A program made the translations under genes and the position numbers. From the NCBI GenBank assembly GCA_031292035.1, contig JARLHX010000313.1, positions 1-64,000 of the forward strand: a DNA stretch of 64,000 nt, written 5' to 3'. Positions 16,315 to 24,969 of the stretch are shown here, piece by piece. This DNA is from Negativicutes bacterium. Lineage in GTDB: Bacteria; Bacillota_C; Negativicutes; Sporomusales_B; JARLHX01. Under the pieces are notes generated by a model. That model saw only the letters and a list, made by a program, of their open reading frames with translations, was not told the DNA's origin and searched no databases. Within the stretch, counting starts at the first letter, position 1, and each line of letters starts with the position of its first letter.

Positions 16315-18972
16315 CTACTTTGTTCCCTGCAGTCCGCTGGAGCTGACAGCCGCCTGGGCGGCGGCGAGACGGGCAATAGGCACGCGATAGGGTGAACAGC
16401 TGACATAGTCAAGGCCAAGCAGATGACAAAATTCCACCGAATTGGGTTCGCCGCCATGTTCGCCGCAGATGCCGATAATTAAATCGGGGCGAGTTTTACG
16501 GCCGCCGGCCACACCGATTTCCATCAGTTTGCCGACCCCCTTCCGGTCGATGACGATAAACGGATTGTCGGGGAGCAGTTTCTTATCTAAATAATGGGGA
16601 AGGAACTTTCCTTCGGCATCGTCGCGACTGAAGCCCAGTGCTGTTTGCGTCAGGTCATTGGTGCCGAAGCTGAAAAAATCTGAAGCCTGGGCCAGTTCGT
16701 CGGCCAAAAGAGCCGCTCGCGGCAGCTCGATCATGGTGCCGCACAGATAGTGAAGGTTTACTTTGTCGCGCTCCATGATTTCGGCGGCAATTGTCTCGAT
16801 ACGTGTTTTAAAGAACAACATTTCACTCAGGTCGATGGTCAACGGAATCTCGATCTCAGGCAGCACGGGACAGCCCTCTTTGGTCAGCAGGGCGGTTGCG
16901 TTGAAGACGGCCCGGATCTGCATGTCGTAAATTTCGGGAAAGGTGATTCCCAGGCGGCAGCCCCGGTGGCCGAGCATGGGATTGGCCTCTTGCAGTCCTT
17001 TTACTTTTTTCAGTAGCGCCTCTTTTTGCTGCAAAAGCCTGGCGTTTTGGCCGTGGATGCGAAGCTCAGTGATCTCGGCGATCAGTTCAGTCAGTTTTGG
17101 TAAAAATTCATGCAGCGGCGGATCCAGCAGGCGAATACACACCGGATAGCCGGTCATGGCTTTGAGGATTCCGTAAAAATCACTTTCTTGCATCGGGAGC
17201 AGTTTGGCCAGGGCTAGTTCGCGTTCTTCCTGGTTTTCGGCTAGAATCATAGCCTGGACGTGCGGCAGCCGGTCCTGTCCCATGAACATGTGCTCGGTGC
17301 GGACCAACCCAATTCCTTTGGCGCCAAGCCGCCTCGCCTTAAGGGCGTCCTCCGGTGTGTCGGCATTGGCCCGGACAGCCAGCCGGGCCAGCTCATCGGC
17401 CCAGGTCAGGAAGGTGAGGAATTCTTCTGACAGCTGCGGGTCGACCATGGGAATGCTGCCCAGAATGACTCTGCCGGTAGCACCGTCGATGGAAACAGTG
17501 TCCCCTTCCTTAACAATCAGGCCGTCGAGAGAAAATTCTTTTTTGGCGTAGTCGACTTTGAGGGCTTCACAGCCGCAAACACATGGTTTGCCCATGCCTC
17601 TGGCCACCACCGCCGCGTGACTGGTCATGCCGCCACGGCTGGTCAAAATCCCCTCGGCGGCAATCATGCCGTGAATATCGTCCGGAGTGGTCTCGGTCCG
17701 GACCAGTAGGACCGGGTGGCCGGCTCTGCCGTGTCGCTCGGCGTCATCAGCATGGAAAACCACCTGGCCGGAGGCTGCTCCCGGCGAAGCAGGCAGCCCT
17801 TTGGCAATCACGGTTAAAGTAGCCTGACCGTCGATCTGGCGGTGGAGAAGTTTGTCAAGCTGGGCCGGATCAACTAGTTGCATGGCTTCCGGTTTGCTGA
17901 CAAGCCCTTCCTGGACCATATCATAGGCAATCTTGACGCTGGCCTGGGCGGTTCGTTTGCCGTTTCGGGTCTGCAGTATGTAAAGCTTGTTGCGCTCAAT
18001 GGTAAATTCGATGTCCTGGACGTTTTTGTAGTGGCGTTCCAAGAGTTCGGCGGTGGCGACGAACTGGGCAAAGACCGCAGGCATTTCGGTCTGGAGGCCG
18101 GAAATTGGCTGGGGGGTGCGGATGCCGGCAACCACATCTTCTCCCTGGGCGTTGATAAGGTATTCGCCGTAGAGTATTTTTTCTCCGGTGGAGGGATTGC
18201 GGGTGAAGGCGACGCCGGTGCCTGAGTCATTTCCCATGTTGCCAAAAACCATCGACTGGATGGTGACTGCCGTTCCGAGGTCGTGCGAAATCTTGTTCAG
18301 GTTGCGGTAGATGATCGCCCGGTCGTTGTTCCAGGAACGAAACACCGCTTCGACGGCCAGTTGAAGCTGTTTCCTGGGATCTTCCGGGAAAGGCCGGCCT
18401 GACGTTTCCTCGACCAGCATTTTATAGCTGGCGATCAGGGCGAGTAAGGCCTCGCTGGTCAGTTCCTGGTCCTCTGTTACTCCGTAGCGGTATTTGATAT
18501 CTTCTAACAGATGTTCGAATTCGTGTTTCGGGATTTCCAGCACGACGTCGCCGAACATCTGAATAAACCGCCGGTAAGCATCATAGGCAAAGCGAGGATT
18601 GCCGGTCCTATCTGCCAGGCCACGGGCGGTTATGTCGTTCAGACCGAGATTTAAAATGGTATCCATCATGCCAGGCATGGAAAAAACTGCGCCTGACCGG
18701 ACAGAAACCAACAGGGGGTTGGCCGGGTCGCCGAAGGTTTTACCAGTGCTGGTTTCCAGGGCGGCGAGACCGGCGAGGACTTCTTCCAGTAAGCCCCCGG
18801 GCAGCTGGCTGCTGCGGCGATAATACTCAATGCAGGCCTCGGTGGTCACTGTCATTCCCGGAGGGACAGGCAGGCCGATGCGGGTCATCTCTGCCAGGTT
18901 TGCCCCCTTGCCTCCCAGCAGGGCCCGCATGTCAGCACGCCCTTCATCAAATAAATAAACCCATTTTGACAT
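16315..18972 (-). CDS. ppdK: Pyruvate, phosphate dikinase
   Basis: It interconverts pyruvate, ATP and Pi with PEP, AMP and PPi. 885 residues, the family's normal length. An N-terminal ATP-grasp domain begins FDEGRADMRALLGGKGANLAEM. The central swivelling domain has the phosphorylated His in GGMTSHAAVVARGMG, and the C-terminal PEP/pyruvate barrel has the catalytic Cys in GICGEHGGEP. The start overlaps the stop of the upstream regulatory protein (TAATG). It is the third gene of a ccpN-PRP-ppdK operon, indicating reversible control of gluconeogenic PEP synthesis. Confidence 0.97.
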   Translation of the reverse strand: MSKWVYLFDEGRADMRALLGGKGANLAEMTRIGLPVPPGMTVTTEACIEYYRRSSQLPGGLLEEVLAGLAALETSTGKTFGDPANPLLVSVRSGAVFSMPGMMDTILNLGLNDITARGLADRTGNPRFAYDAYRRFIQMFGDVVLEIPKHEFEHLLEDIKYRYGVTEDQELTSEALLALIASYKMLVEETSGRPFPEDPRKQLQLAVEAVFRSWNNDRAIIYRNLNKISHDLGTAVTIQSMVFGNMGNDSGTGVAFTRNPSTGEKILYGEYLINAQGEDVVAGIRTPQPISGLQTEMPAVFAQFVATAELLERHYKNVQDIEFTIERNKLYILQTRNGKRTAQASVKIAYDMVQEGLVSKPEAMQLVDPAQLDKLLHRQIDGQATLTVIAKGLPASPGAASGQVVFHADDAERHGRAGHPVLLVRTETTPDDIHGMIAAEGILTSRGGMTSHAAVVARGMGKPCVCGCEALKVDYAKKEFSLDGLIVKEGDTVSIDGATGRVILGSIPMVDPQLSEEFLTFLTWADELARLAVRANADTPEDALKARRLGAKGIGLVRTEHMFMGQDRLPHVQAMILAENQEERELALAKLLPMQESDFYGILKAMTGYPVCIRLLDPPLHEFLPKLTELIAEITELRIHGQNARLLQQKEALLKKVKGLQEANPMLGHRGCRLGITFPEIYDMQIRAVFNATALLTKEGCPVLPEIEIPLTIDLSEMLFFKTRIETIAAEIMERDKVNLHYLCGTMIELPRAALLADELAQASDFFSFGTNDLTQTALGFSRDDAEGKFLPHYLDKKLLPDNPFIVIDRKGVGKLMEIGVAGGRKTRPDLIIGICGEHGGEPNSVEFCHLLGLDYVSCSPYRVPIARLAAAQAAVSSSGLQGTK

Positions 18973-19805
18973 TACGCTCCTGCTCCTTTACGGTAATGGT
19001 TGAGGATGGTGGCGGCAGTTTCCTCCACCGCCTTGTTGGAAACATCGATAATCAGGCACCCGATTTTGCGCATAATCGCAGCGGCATAATCCAGTTCGCC
19101 GGCGATCCGTTCCGGATTGGCGTAGTCCACACTTTTCGACAGTCCCAGTGTTTTGAGCCGTTCCCGCCTGATCTCGAGCAGCATAGGGAGCCGCAGCGTC
19201 AGGCCGAATACGGCGTGCGGCTGAAGCTGGAACAATTCTTCGGGAGGGGCGATTTCCGGCACGATCGGCACATTGGCCACCTTTAGGCCTTGATGGGCCA
19301 GGTACATCGACAGCGGGGTCTTGGACGTGCGGGAGACGCCAATGATTACCAGATCGGCTTTGGAAAGTCCCCAGGGCTGCTTGCCGTCATCATATTTGAC
19401 AGCGAATTCGATGGCTTCGACTCGATTAAAGTAGGCCTCATCCAACCGGTGGATCAGGCCGGGCTCCAGGCGCGGAGAGGTGTGGGTAACACTTTTGATG
19501 GCCTCCAGCAGCGGTCCCATGATGTCGACACAATGGAGCTTCAGGGCCTGGGCCTTGGACTCCAGCACCAGCTTCAAATCGGGGCGGACCAGGGTATAGG
19601 CGACCGCTGCTCCGCAATTGGCCGCTTCCTCCAGCGCGTCCTCGATTTCGCGCGAAGAGTTTAGATAGGGAATGCGCCGGATATCAAGATTTGCTGCGTT
19701 GAACTGACTGGCAGCCGCTTTGACCACCAGCTCGCCGGTTTCGCCGATCGAGTCAGAGAGGACATAGATGACAGGGCAATCCAGCTTTAATTTAATAGTA
19801 CCCAT
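18972..19805 (-). CDS. PPDK regulatory protein (kinase/pyrophosphorylase)
   Basis: A DUF299 family protein of 277 residues. It inactivates PPDK by ADP-dependent phosphorylation of a Thr near the catalytic His and reactivates it by Pi-dependent dephosphorylation. The opening IYVLSDSIGETGE and the P-loop-like GVSRTSKTPLSMYLA (about residue 155) are diagnostic. It lies between a CcpN-type repressor gene (3 nt upstream) and ppdK (overlapping), so regulator and target are translationally coupled. Confidence 0.95.
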   Translation of the reverse strand: MGTIKLKLDCPVIYVLSDSIGETGELVVKAAASQFNAANLDIRRIPYLNSSREIEDALEEAANCGAAVAYTLVRPDLKLVLESKAQALKLHCVDIMGPLLEAIKSVTHTSPRLEPGLIHRLDEAYFNRVEAIEFAVKYDDGKQPWGLSKADLVIIGVSRTSKTPLSMYLAHQGLKVANVPIVPEIAPPEELFQLQPHAVFGLTLRLPMLLEIRRERLKTLGLSKSVDYANPERIAGELDYAAAIMRKIGCLIIDVSNKAVEETAATILNHYRKGAGA

Positions 19806-19808
19806 CTC

Positions 19809-20450
19809 CTATACACCTCCCAATTGGACGAATAGCCTTGTAATATTGGTCTTGGTAAGCCGGCCGACCACCTGCATCTTGTCGGCGGCAGCCGTTTTTA
19901 CCAAGGTGACCACCGGCAGGCAGTCGACTTGATGGGTCAAAAGCTTGTGAGCGGCATGAAGAATTTGTTCCTCGGGGTAAGTGACGACAATGTTGGGCAT
20001 TCGGGTCATCGCTACACTCACTGGCATGGAATTGATATTCTTGCCGGCCAGGGCGGCTTTCAACATATCTTTGCGGGATACCAGCCCTTCGAGAAAGCCG
20101 CCTTCGGTGACAATGAAGATGGTGCCGACATCTTCAACAAACATGGTGACAATCGCATCATAGACCGAGCAAGTTTCGCGCACCGCTACCGGCTGAGACA
20201 AAATTTCCTCCACCTTTATATTGCCAAGGACACCGGCAATGACATCAGGCGGTTTTTTACCAGTCAGATAGTAGCCGACCTTTGGTCTAGCGCCCAGCAG
20301 ACCGGCCATGGTCAAGATGGCCAGGTCGGGCCGCAGTGCCGCCCGGCTGAGGCGGAGCTTCTCGGCGATGCGTTCGCCGGTGATCGGTCCGGCGTCTTTG
20401 ACAATGGTCAAAATCTGTTCTTGCCGCTGAGACAATTCGATGGCTCTCAC
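19809..20450 (-). CDS. ccpN: CcpN-type repressor with HTH and CBS pair
   Basis: 213 residues. An N-terminal winged HTH (LSQRQEQILTIVKDAGPITGERIAEKL, about 6-60) precedes two CBS domains (about 80-205, with VGTIFIVTEGGFLEGLVSRKD in the first). This is the architecture of Bacillus CcpN, which represses gluconeogenic genes under glycolytic conditions and senses adenine nucleotides. Its place ahead of PRP and ppdK fits that role. A site resembling the CcpN operator lies just upstream, so autoregulation is plausible. Confidence 0.85.
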   Translation of the reverse strand: MRAIELSQRQEQILTIVKDAGPITGERIAEKLRLSRAALRPDLAILTMAGLLGARPKVGYYLTGKKPPDVIAGVLGNIKVEEILSQPVAVRETCSVYDAIVTMFVEDVGTIFIVTEGGFLEGLVSRKDMLKAALAGKNINSMPVSVAMTRMPNIVVTYPEEQILHAAHKLLTHQVDCLPVVTLVKTAAADKMQVVGRLTKTNITRLFVQLGGV

Positions 20451-20466
20451 CCACCTTTCCGATAAT

Positions 20467-20512
20467 AGTGTTATACTTTATAAAAATATATGGGATATAG
20501 TATACGCTATAT
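20467..20512 (-). promoter_or_regulatory. Candidate CcpN operator/promoter region
   Basis: AGTGTTATACT (20467-20477, + strand) fits 10 of 11 positions of the CcpN operator consensus as I remember it (TRTGHYATAYW). Nearby is an inverted repeat ATATAG-N6-CTATAT (20495-20512). Both lie directly upstream of ccpN. Confidence 0.4.
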
Positions 20513-20648
20513 GTTTTCTAATTCCTGCTGGCGATAACACATTTGTTTTTATGGCCATTAATTGTTATCCCTTTTTATTGGCAGATACCTTGCTTTACAA
20601 GGCGGTATCCGGTAGAATTTTCTCAAGGACATCCTAGGAGGATACAAT

Positions 20649-21710
20649 ATGGTGAATCTTTGGCGCAAGACGGCGGGACTGCTTGTCTGTATCGCCGTGT
20701 TGATCAATATTGCCGCCTGGTTGCCGCCTGCTGAAGCCGGCATTTTTACCATGAGCACCAAGAGCGAGATCGAACTTGGTCGCAGCACCGCCCGGCAGAT
20801 CGAAAAGCAGGTCGGTCTGGTGCAGGACTCGGCGCTGCAGGAGAGGGTGGCCCGGATCGGCTATCGCATGGCCGCGCTTTCTGATCGGCCGGATATGCCC
20901 TATACTTTTAAGGTGCTCGATTCTAAGGAAATCAACGCCTTTGCCTTGCCTGGAGGATTTATCTACGTCTACAAGGGCCTAATCGATTACCTATCCTCAG
21001 ATGAAGAGCTGGCCGGGGTAATCGGTCATGAATTGGGCCATGTGGTTAGGCGGCACACCGTCAAGCAGATTGAGAAATCACAGGAACTGGGCATAGCAGC
21101 TCTTTTATTGGGAGGCGGACGCGACGGTGGCTTCCTGGAGGAGATCGCCATGAACGCCATTATGGCCGGCTATAGTCGCGGCGATGAGCGCGAGGCTGAT
21201 CAACTGGGTTTTGTACATACGATGCGGGCCGGATACAACCCATACGGTATGCTGGTAGGGCTGCAGCGGCTGGGTGATATGAGCCCAGACAGCAATTTCG
21301 ACTTATTTGCCGATCACCCGGAACCTGATGTGCGCGTCAAATTAATGAAGGGCTACATGGCGGACGCCAAAATCCATCCCCAGGTCGTGCTGAGCGGCAC
21401 GGCGGCGCAGATTATCGACAGTGGTCTGAGTTTGCCGCCGCTGTACGCCACGTATAAAGGCTATAAGCCGATTTACCGGGCCGAGCTGGCAGCAGGCGCC
21501 CTGTACCTGTTGACCAAAATGCCCGATTTTAGCGGCGACCACTTTATTGTCGAGGGGAATGGAACCTTTGTCACCATTTTCTATGATGATCGTCCGATTA
21601 TCATGTTGACTCCCCAGGATGCCGGTGCCAACAAGACCACGCTGGACGACCTGGCGACGCAATATGTCAATGCTCTGAAAGATTGGGCCAATACTATCCC
21701 TAAGTCTTAG
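20649..21710 (+). CDS. Secreted M48-family zinc metalloprotease
   Basis: 353 residues. A signal peptide (about 1-30, ending PPAEA) precedes an M48 peptidase domain of the BepA/YfgC/LoiP type. It has the zinc motif HELGH (GVIGHELGHVVRRH, about residue 125) and the third ligand in GDEREADQLG. It probably acts on envelope proteins outside the cytoplasmic membrane. The ~120 C-terminal residues have no family I can name. ATG has TAGGAGG upstream; a terminator overlaps the stop codon. Confidence 0.9.
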   Translation: MVNLWRKTAGLLVCIAVLINIAAWLPPAEAGIFTMSTKSEIELGRSTARQIEKQVGLVQDSALQERVARIGYRMAALSDRPDMPYTFKVLDSKEINAFALPGGFIYVYKGLIDYLSSDEELAGVIGHELGHVVRRHTVKQIEKSQELGIAALLLGGGRDGGFLEEIAMNAIMAGYSRGDEREADQLGFVHTMRAGYNPYGMLVGLQRLGDMSPDSNFDLFADHPEPDVRVKLMKGYMADAKIHPQVVLSGTAAQIIDSGLSLPPLYATYKGYKPIYRAELAAGALYLLTKMPDFSGDHFIVEGNGTFVTIFYDDRPIIMLTPQDAGANKTTLDDLATQYVNALKDWANTIPKS

Positions 21711-21736
21711 GGTCATTCCCTAAGACTATTTTATTT
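21704..21736 (+). terminator. Terminator overlapping the M48 stop codon
   Basis: GTCTTAGGG pairs with CCCTAAGAC around TCATT and is followed by TATTTTATTT. The left arm includes the TAG stop codon. Confidence 0.85.
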
Positions 21737-21863
21737 GACATTTTTTTGGCCGAGTTGCAGGGGTTTTGGTCTGAGTGCCCAATTGAATAATATAGTTATC
21801 TCAATCAAGGGGAGGCAGTGGCCTCTATCATGCTGAGTGTACCGTGACACAGAAGGGAAAAAA

Positions 21864-22541
21864 ATGAGCAGCCTTTTATATTCCACCGAGAAGACTTGTG
21901 CCCTTTGTGCCAAGCCGGTTACTGTAACCAAGGTGCGCAACCGGTTGGCGATGGTCAAACAGGACAGTGACTTCTGCACCTATTACAAAGATCTCAATCC
22001 CTACTACTACGATATTTGGGTCTGCCCCAATTGCGGCTATGCAGCTCATGAAAGCTATTTTGAAGAATTGCCTGCCAAGGCCAGCACCATTCAAAATTTT
22101 TTGGCAGCTCGGGCTGTCAATGTTCATTTTGACGGAGTGCGGACCCGGGAGCAGGGTATTGCGGTGTATAAGCTGGCGCTATTCTTTGCGGAAATGGCCG
22201 GATTACTGGCCAGCAGACTGGCCAATCTCTATCTAAAGTTGGCCTGGCTATACCGGGAAGGTGAGCAAAAAGCCGAAGAATTAGCGGCCCTGGACAAGGC
22301 TAGAACCTATTATGAACAGGCTTTTCTCAAAGAGAGAATGCCGCTCGGCAATATGTCGGAGCTGACCCTGGAATATCTTTGCGGTGAACTGCTCCGACGC
22401 ACCGGCAGGATTCCGGAAGCCCTCAATTACCTGGGGAAGGTTGTGAACAATCCCCGGGCCAAACAGGAAAAACGCATTATGGAATTGGCTCGCGATGCTT
22501 GGAACGAAGCTCGCGCCGCCAGCAAAACCCAAACACCGTAA
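21864..22541 (+). CDS. DUF2225 family protein
   Basis: 225 residues. Two zinc-ribbon-like knuckles (CALCAKPV near residue 11 and CPNCGYAAHE near residue 55) are followed by a helical region with TPR-like character (AAEKAGLLASRLANL-type helices, LAALDKARTYYEQAF). The family is common in Firmicutes and has no established function. ATG 21864 follows AGAAGGGA; an upstream in-frame GTG at 21837 lacks a site. Monocistronic between two terminators. Confidence 0.8.
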   Translation: MSSLLYSTEKTCALCAKPVTVTKVRNRLAMVKQDSDFCTYYKDLNPYYYDIWVCPNCGYAAHESYFEELPAKASTIQNFLAARAVNVHFDGVRTREQGIAVYKLALFFAEMAGLLASRLANLYLKLAWLYREGEQKAEELAALDKARTYYEQAFLKERMPLGNMSELTLEYLCGELLRRTGRIPEALNYLGKVVNNPRAKQEKRIMELARDAWNEARAASKTQTP

Positions 22542-22560
22542 CCCTAAGGGTCCAAATAAA

Positions 22561-22591
22561 AAAAGCGACTACATTCTTGTAGTCGCTTTTT
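22561..22591. terminator. Bidirectional terminator
   Basis: A perfect stem AAAAGCGACTACA / TGTAGTCGCTTTT with loop TTCT lies between the convergent DUF2225 and flavin-reductase genes. Confidence 0.92.
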
Positions 22592-22598
22592 GGCATAT

Positions 22599-23096
22599 TC
22601 AGCCAGTATATGTCGCAACGATTTCGCCAAAGTACATGGTATGATAGTCGCCGCCGGGATACCACTTGGTTTGGACTTCCGAAGAAGCAGTCGCCGGAGT
22701 CATGACCTGCTTATAAAGTACCTTGCATTCATAGTGGCGGCTGCCGCCGGCAATAATCGGGGTGTCGACTTTTTTGCCTGGCGTCAGTTTCAGGCCGGCA
22801 GCATCGATTTTGTCGGTATCCCGACCAGAGTTGGCTCCGCAGAAGTTTATCGCTGGCTGCATAGCTTCGCCTGGGAGGCTCACCGTGAATTCGCCGCTTT
22901 GTTCAATCAATTGAAAGGTAAACCGGGACGGACGGACCATGACGGTGAAAATCGGCTTTCCCCACATAAATCCAATCCCGCCCCAGGCGATGGTCATGGT
23001 ATTGGTTTTACCGCCGTGGGCTGTGGTCAAAAAAGCCCCCTTGCTAAGCAGTTCAATTGCTTTGCCAGCTTCCTCATTATAGCTACTGTCTGACAT
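22599..23096 (-). CDS. Flavin reductase-like (flavoredoxin family) protein
   Basis: 165 residues of the FMN-binding split-barrel flavin reductase/flavoredoxin family. The motifs TMTIAWGGIGFMWGKPIFTVMVRPSRFT and FTVSLPGE correspond to the flavin-binding strands. Such proteins bind FMN and shuttle electrons in anaerobes. The ATG at 23096 has AAGGGGG upstream. From 23097 to 23370 I see no further gene. Confidence 0.85.
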   Translation of the reverse strand: MSDSSYNEEAGKAIELLSKGAFLTTAHGGKTNTMTIAWGGIGFMWGKPIFTVMVRPSRFTFQLIEQSGEFTVSLPGEAMQPAINFCGANSGRDTDKIDAAGLKLTPGKKVDTPIIAGGSRHYECKVLYKQVMTPATASSEVQTKWYPGGDYHTMYFGEIVATYTG

Positions 23097-23370
23097 TGAA
23101 GAACCCCCTTCTATTTTCTAATTTCCACCGGAGCGCGGTTACGCTACACGGTGACAGTGGCGCAGTGAAGTCTTGGAAAAATTCGCCGGATTCCCCGCTT
23201 CTTCCTGCCGGGGTTGAGCGATAAAAGAGCAAGCGACGCCTGTTGCAGTAAAAGAGCGAGTGCGGGTACTAATGACCATAGTATAACTCCTGCCTGCTGT
23301 GCTATGATACTGATAGAAATAGCGCAATACGATGTGGATCAGCGGCAGAATCGGGCCGCAGGGAGGCAAC

Positions 23371-24087
23371 ATGAATAAATCAGCGTCATGGAATAAAGAA
23401 GAATTCGTCCACAACCTTTTTTGCACCATCGCCCATCGTTATGACTTGCTCAATACATTGCTCAGCTTTAACCGCGACCGCTATTGGCGACGTTTTGCCA
23501 TAGGCCAGACCGGGCTTGCCGCAGGTCAAACCGGGCTGGATGTCTGCTGCGGCACCGGGCTGATGTCCATTGGGCTGGCCAAACGGCTGGGGCCGGAGGG
23601 CAGGGTAGTTGGACTGGACTTTTGCCGGAGTATGCTCGATATTGCGGTGACCAATATTGCCAAAACCCCTTACGGCGCTAATATTGAGCTGATCGAGGGC
23701 AACGCCATGGCCCTGCCTTTCGCTGATGATAGCTTCGACTGTGCGACCATCGGTTTTGCTTTGCGAAATGTCCCGGACATCAGGGCGGTCATCAGCGAGA
23801 TGCGGCGGGTAGTCCGTCCCGGTGGGCGGGTGGTGTCCCTCGACCTGGCCAAACCAGGAGCCCCTGGCTTCAAACAGTTATATTATTTGTACTTTGAACA
23901 GATTTTACCCATTCTGGGCAAGCTGGGAATTGGCCGCGACGGTCCCTATCAATGGTTGCCCGAATCGCTGCGTCGTTTTCCCCACCAGACCGAGATCTGT
24001 GCCTATTTTAGCGAAGTTGGGCTGAAGGATGCCGCTTACCACGAATTGACCGGCGGAATTGTCGCCGTTCACGTCGGGAGAAAATAA
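23371..24087 (+). CDS. ubiE: Demethylmenaquinone/ubiquinone-type C-methyltransferase
   Basis: A 238-residue SAM-dependent methyltransferase of the UbiE/MenG family, which methylates demethylmenaquinone. Motif I is LDVCCGTGLMSIGLA; GNAMALPFADDSFDCATIGFALRNVPD and RPGGRVVSLDLAKP are family signatures. ATG 23371 has GGGAGG 5 nt upstream; an in-frame ATG at 23332 lacks a site. No other menaquinone gene is nearby, so the exact quinone substrate is inferred. Confidence 0.88.
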   Translation: MNKSASWNKEEFVHNLFCTIAHRYDLLNTLLSFNRDRYWRRFAIGQTGLAAGQTGLDVCCGTGLMSIGLAKRLGPEGRVVGLDFCRSMLDIAVTNIAKTPYGANIELIEGNAMALPFADDSFDCATIGFALRNVPDIRAVISEMRRVVRPGGRVVSLDLAKPGAPGFKQLYYLYFEQILPILGKLGIGRDGPYQWLPESLRRFPHQTEICAYFSEVGLKDAAYHELTGGIVAVHVGRK

Positions 24088-24124
24088 GGTTCTTGTTGCG
24101 CACCCCCCGATAAAGCCGGAGCCG

Positions 24125-24421
24125 CTAAGAAGACGCTTTCAGTTTTTGCAGTTCCAGGTATTTTTTCTGTAGCTCCTGTTCGAGGGCTTCAATTTCGCTG
24201 CGGATGGCGTCAACGGCGGGATCGATGCAGTCGCCGGCAAGGAAGATAGCCTTGCCGTATTCTTTGAACAGGCGGTCTTGCTTCGCTTCGAGAAATTCCA
24301 TCTGGAGACGGATTTCGGTGACGTCTTTCGCTCGCTTGATATCATCGCTCAGTTCATCCCATAAATCCTTAAATTTCTTGGCAAACAGGTCGCGATAGTC
24401 TTTTAATTTTGCCTTATCCAT
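24125..24421 (-). CDS. Small coiled-coil protein, unknown function
   Basis: 98 residues, almost entirely charged amphipathic helix (KDYRDLFAKKFKDLWDEL; SEIEALEQELQKKYLELQKL), predicted to form a coiled coil. No TM segment or catalytic motif. ATG 24421 has a strong GAGGAGGGG site upstream, so it is a real gene. I do not recognise the family. It is convergent with ubiE. Confidence 0.7.
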   Translation of the reverse strand: MDKAKLKDYRDLFAKKFKDLWDELSDDIKRAKDVTEIRLQMEFLEAKQDRLFKEYGKAIFLAGDCIDPAVDAIRSEIEALEQELQKKYLELQKLKASS

Positions 24422-24561
24422 CAGGACCCCTCCTCAGTAGAAAGTCTGATGATTCATTTGGGTATCTGTGGGAAGTTATCCTGCAGGCAAGCTGGTAATA
24501 TTGATTAAAGATACGGCAATTATTCTTAATAAAACGGTCGTTGTTTTTTTGTGAAACACAC

Positions 24562-24590
24562 TTGACTTTGCTCCGGGGATAATCTATAAT
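24562..24590 (+). promoter_or_regulatory. Sigma-A promoter of the serA T-box leader
   Basis: TTGACT (24562-24567), 17-nt spacer, TATAAT (24585-24590). The start is expected near 24597, just before the T-box leader. Confidence 0.85.
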
Positions 24591-24787
24591 CAAAACTAAC
24601 TTTATAACCAACACGATGATTGGGAAGTCAATTGCACGAGGTCTTCAGAGAGCCGGCGGGAGGTGCGAGCCGGTGACCAGGCAGGCGGTTCCACCCAGGA
24701 GTGGCTGATGATGAATCATGACGGGTCTCGCCCGATATAGCGATTAAAGTTGGCTGTTTAGCAAAATGGGTGGCAACGCGGGAAATA

Positions 24788-24820
24788 CCTCTCGTCCCTG
24801 GTGGGATGTGAGGTTTTTTT
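24788..24820 (+). terminator. First T-box terminator
   Basis: CCTCTCGTCCC pairs with GGGATGTGAGG around TGGT and is followed by seven T. The left arm contains the CTCGTCCC segment that pairs with the T-box in the antiterminator. Confidence 0.88.
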
Positions 24821-24869
24821 GTAGCAAAATCTGTTGCAGGCAGCTAGTACTGGGTGGTACCGCGGGAGC

Positions 24870-24900
24870 AATCTCGCCCCAATTTTGGGGCGAGATTTTT
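24870..24900 (+). terminator. Second T-box terminator
   Basis: AATCTCGCCCC pairs perfectly with GGGGCGAGATT around AATTTT and is followed by TTT. It lies directly after the second T-box core. Confidence 0.88.
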
Positions 24901-24969
24901 ATATATACAGTCAGGTCGCCGGATTTTGCGCGGTCGTAAAGTCGCATACTATATTTTGGAGGGATGGTC

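Larger units (their letters stand above)
24620..24900 (+). promoter_or_regulatory. T-box leader with two antiterminator/terminator modules
   Basis: One Stem I region (about 24625-24725, with the AGAGAGC apical element) is followed by two T-box cores: TGGCAACGCG (24771-24780) and TGGTACCGCG (24855-24864). Each is followed by its own intrinsic terminator. Uncharged tRNA binding should favour antitermination of serA. Only about 31 nt separate terminator 1 from T-box 2, so there is no second Stem I. The specifier codon is not certain; TCC (Ser) at 24690-24692 is a candidate consistent with serA. Confidence 0.88.

Noticed and set aside
23139..23429. 96-codon minus-strand frame between the flavin reductase and ubiE
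   Set aside because: Overlaps the start of ubiE on the opposite strand, lacks a ribosome binding site and shows no domain.
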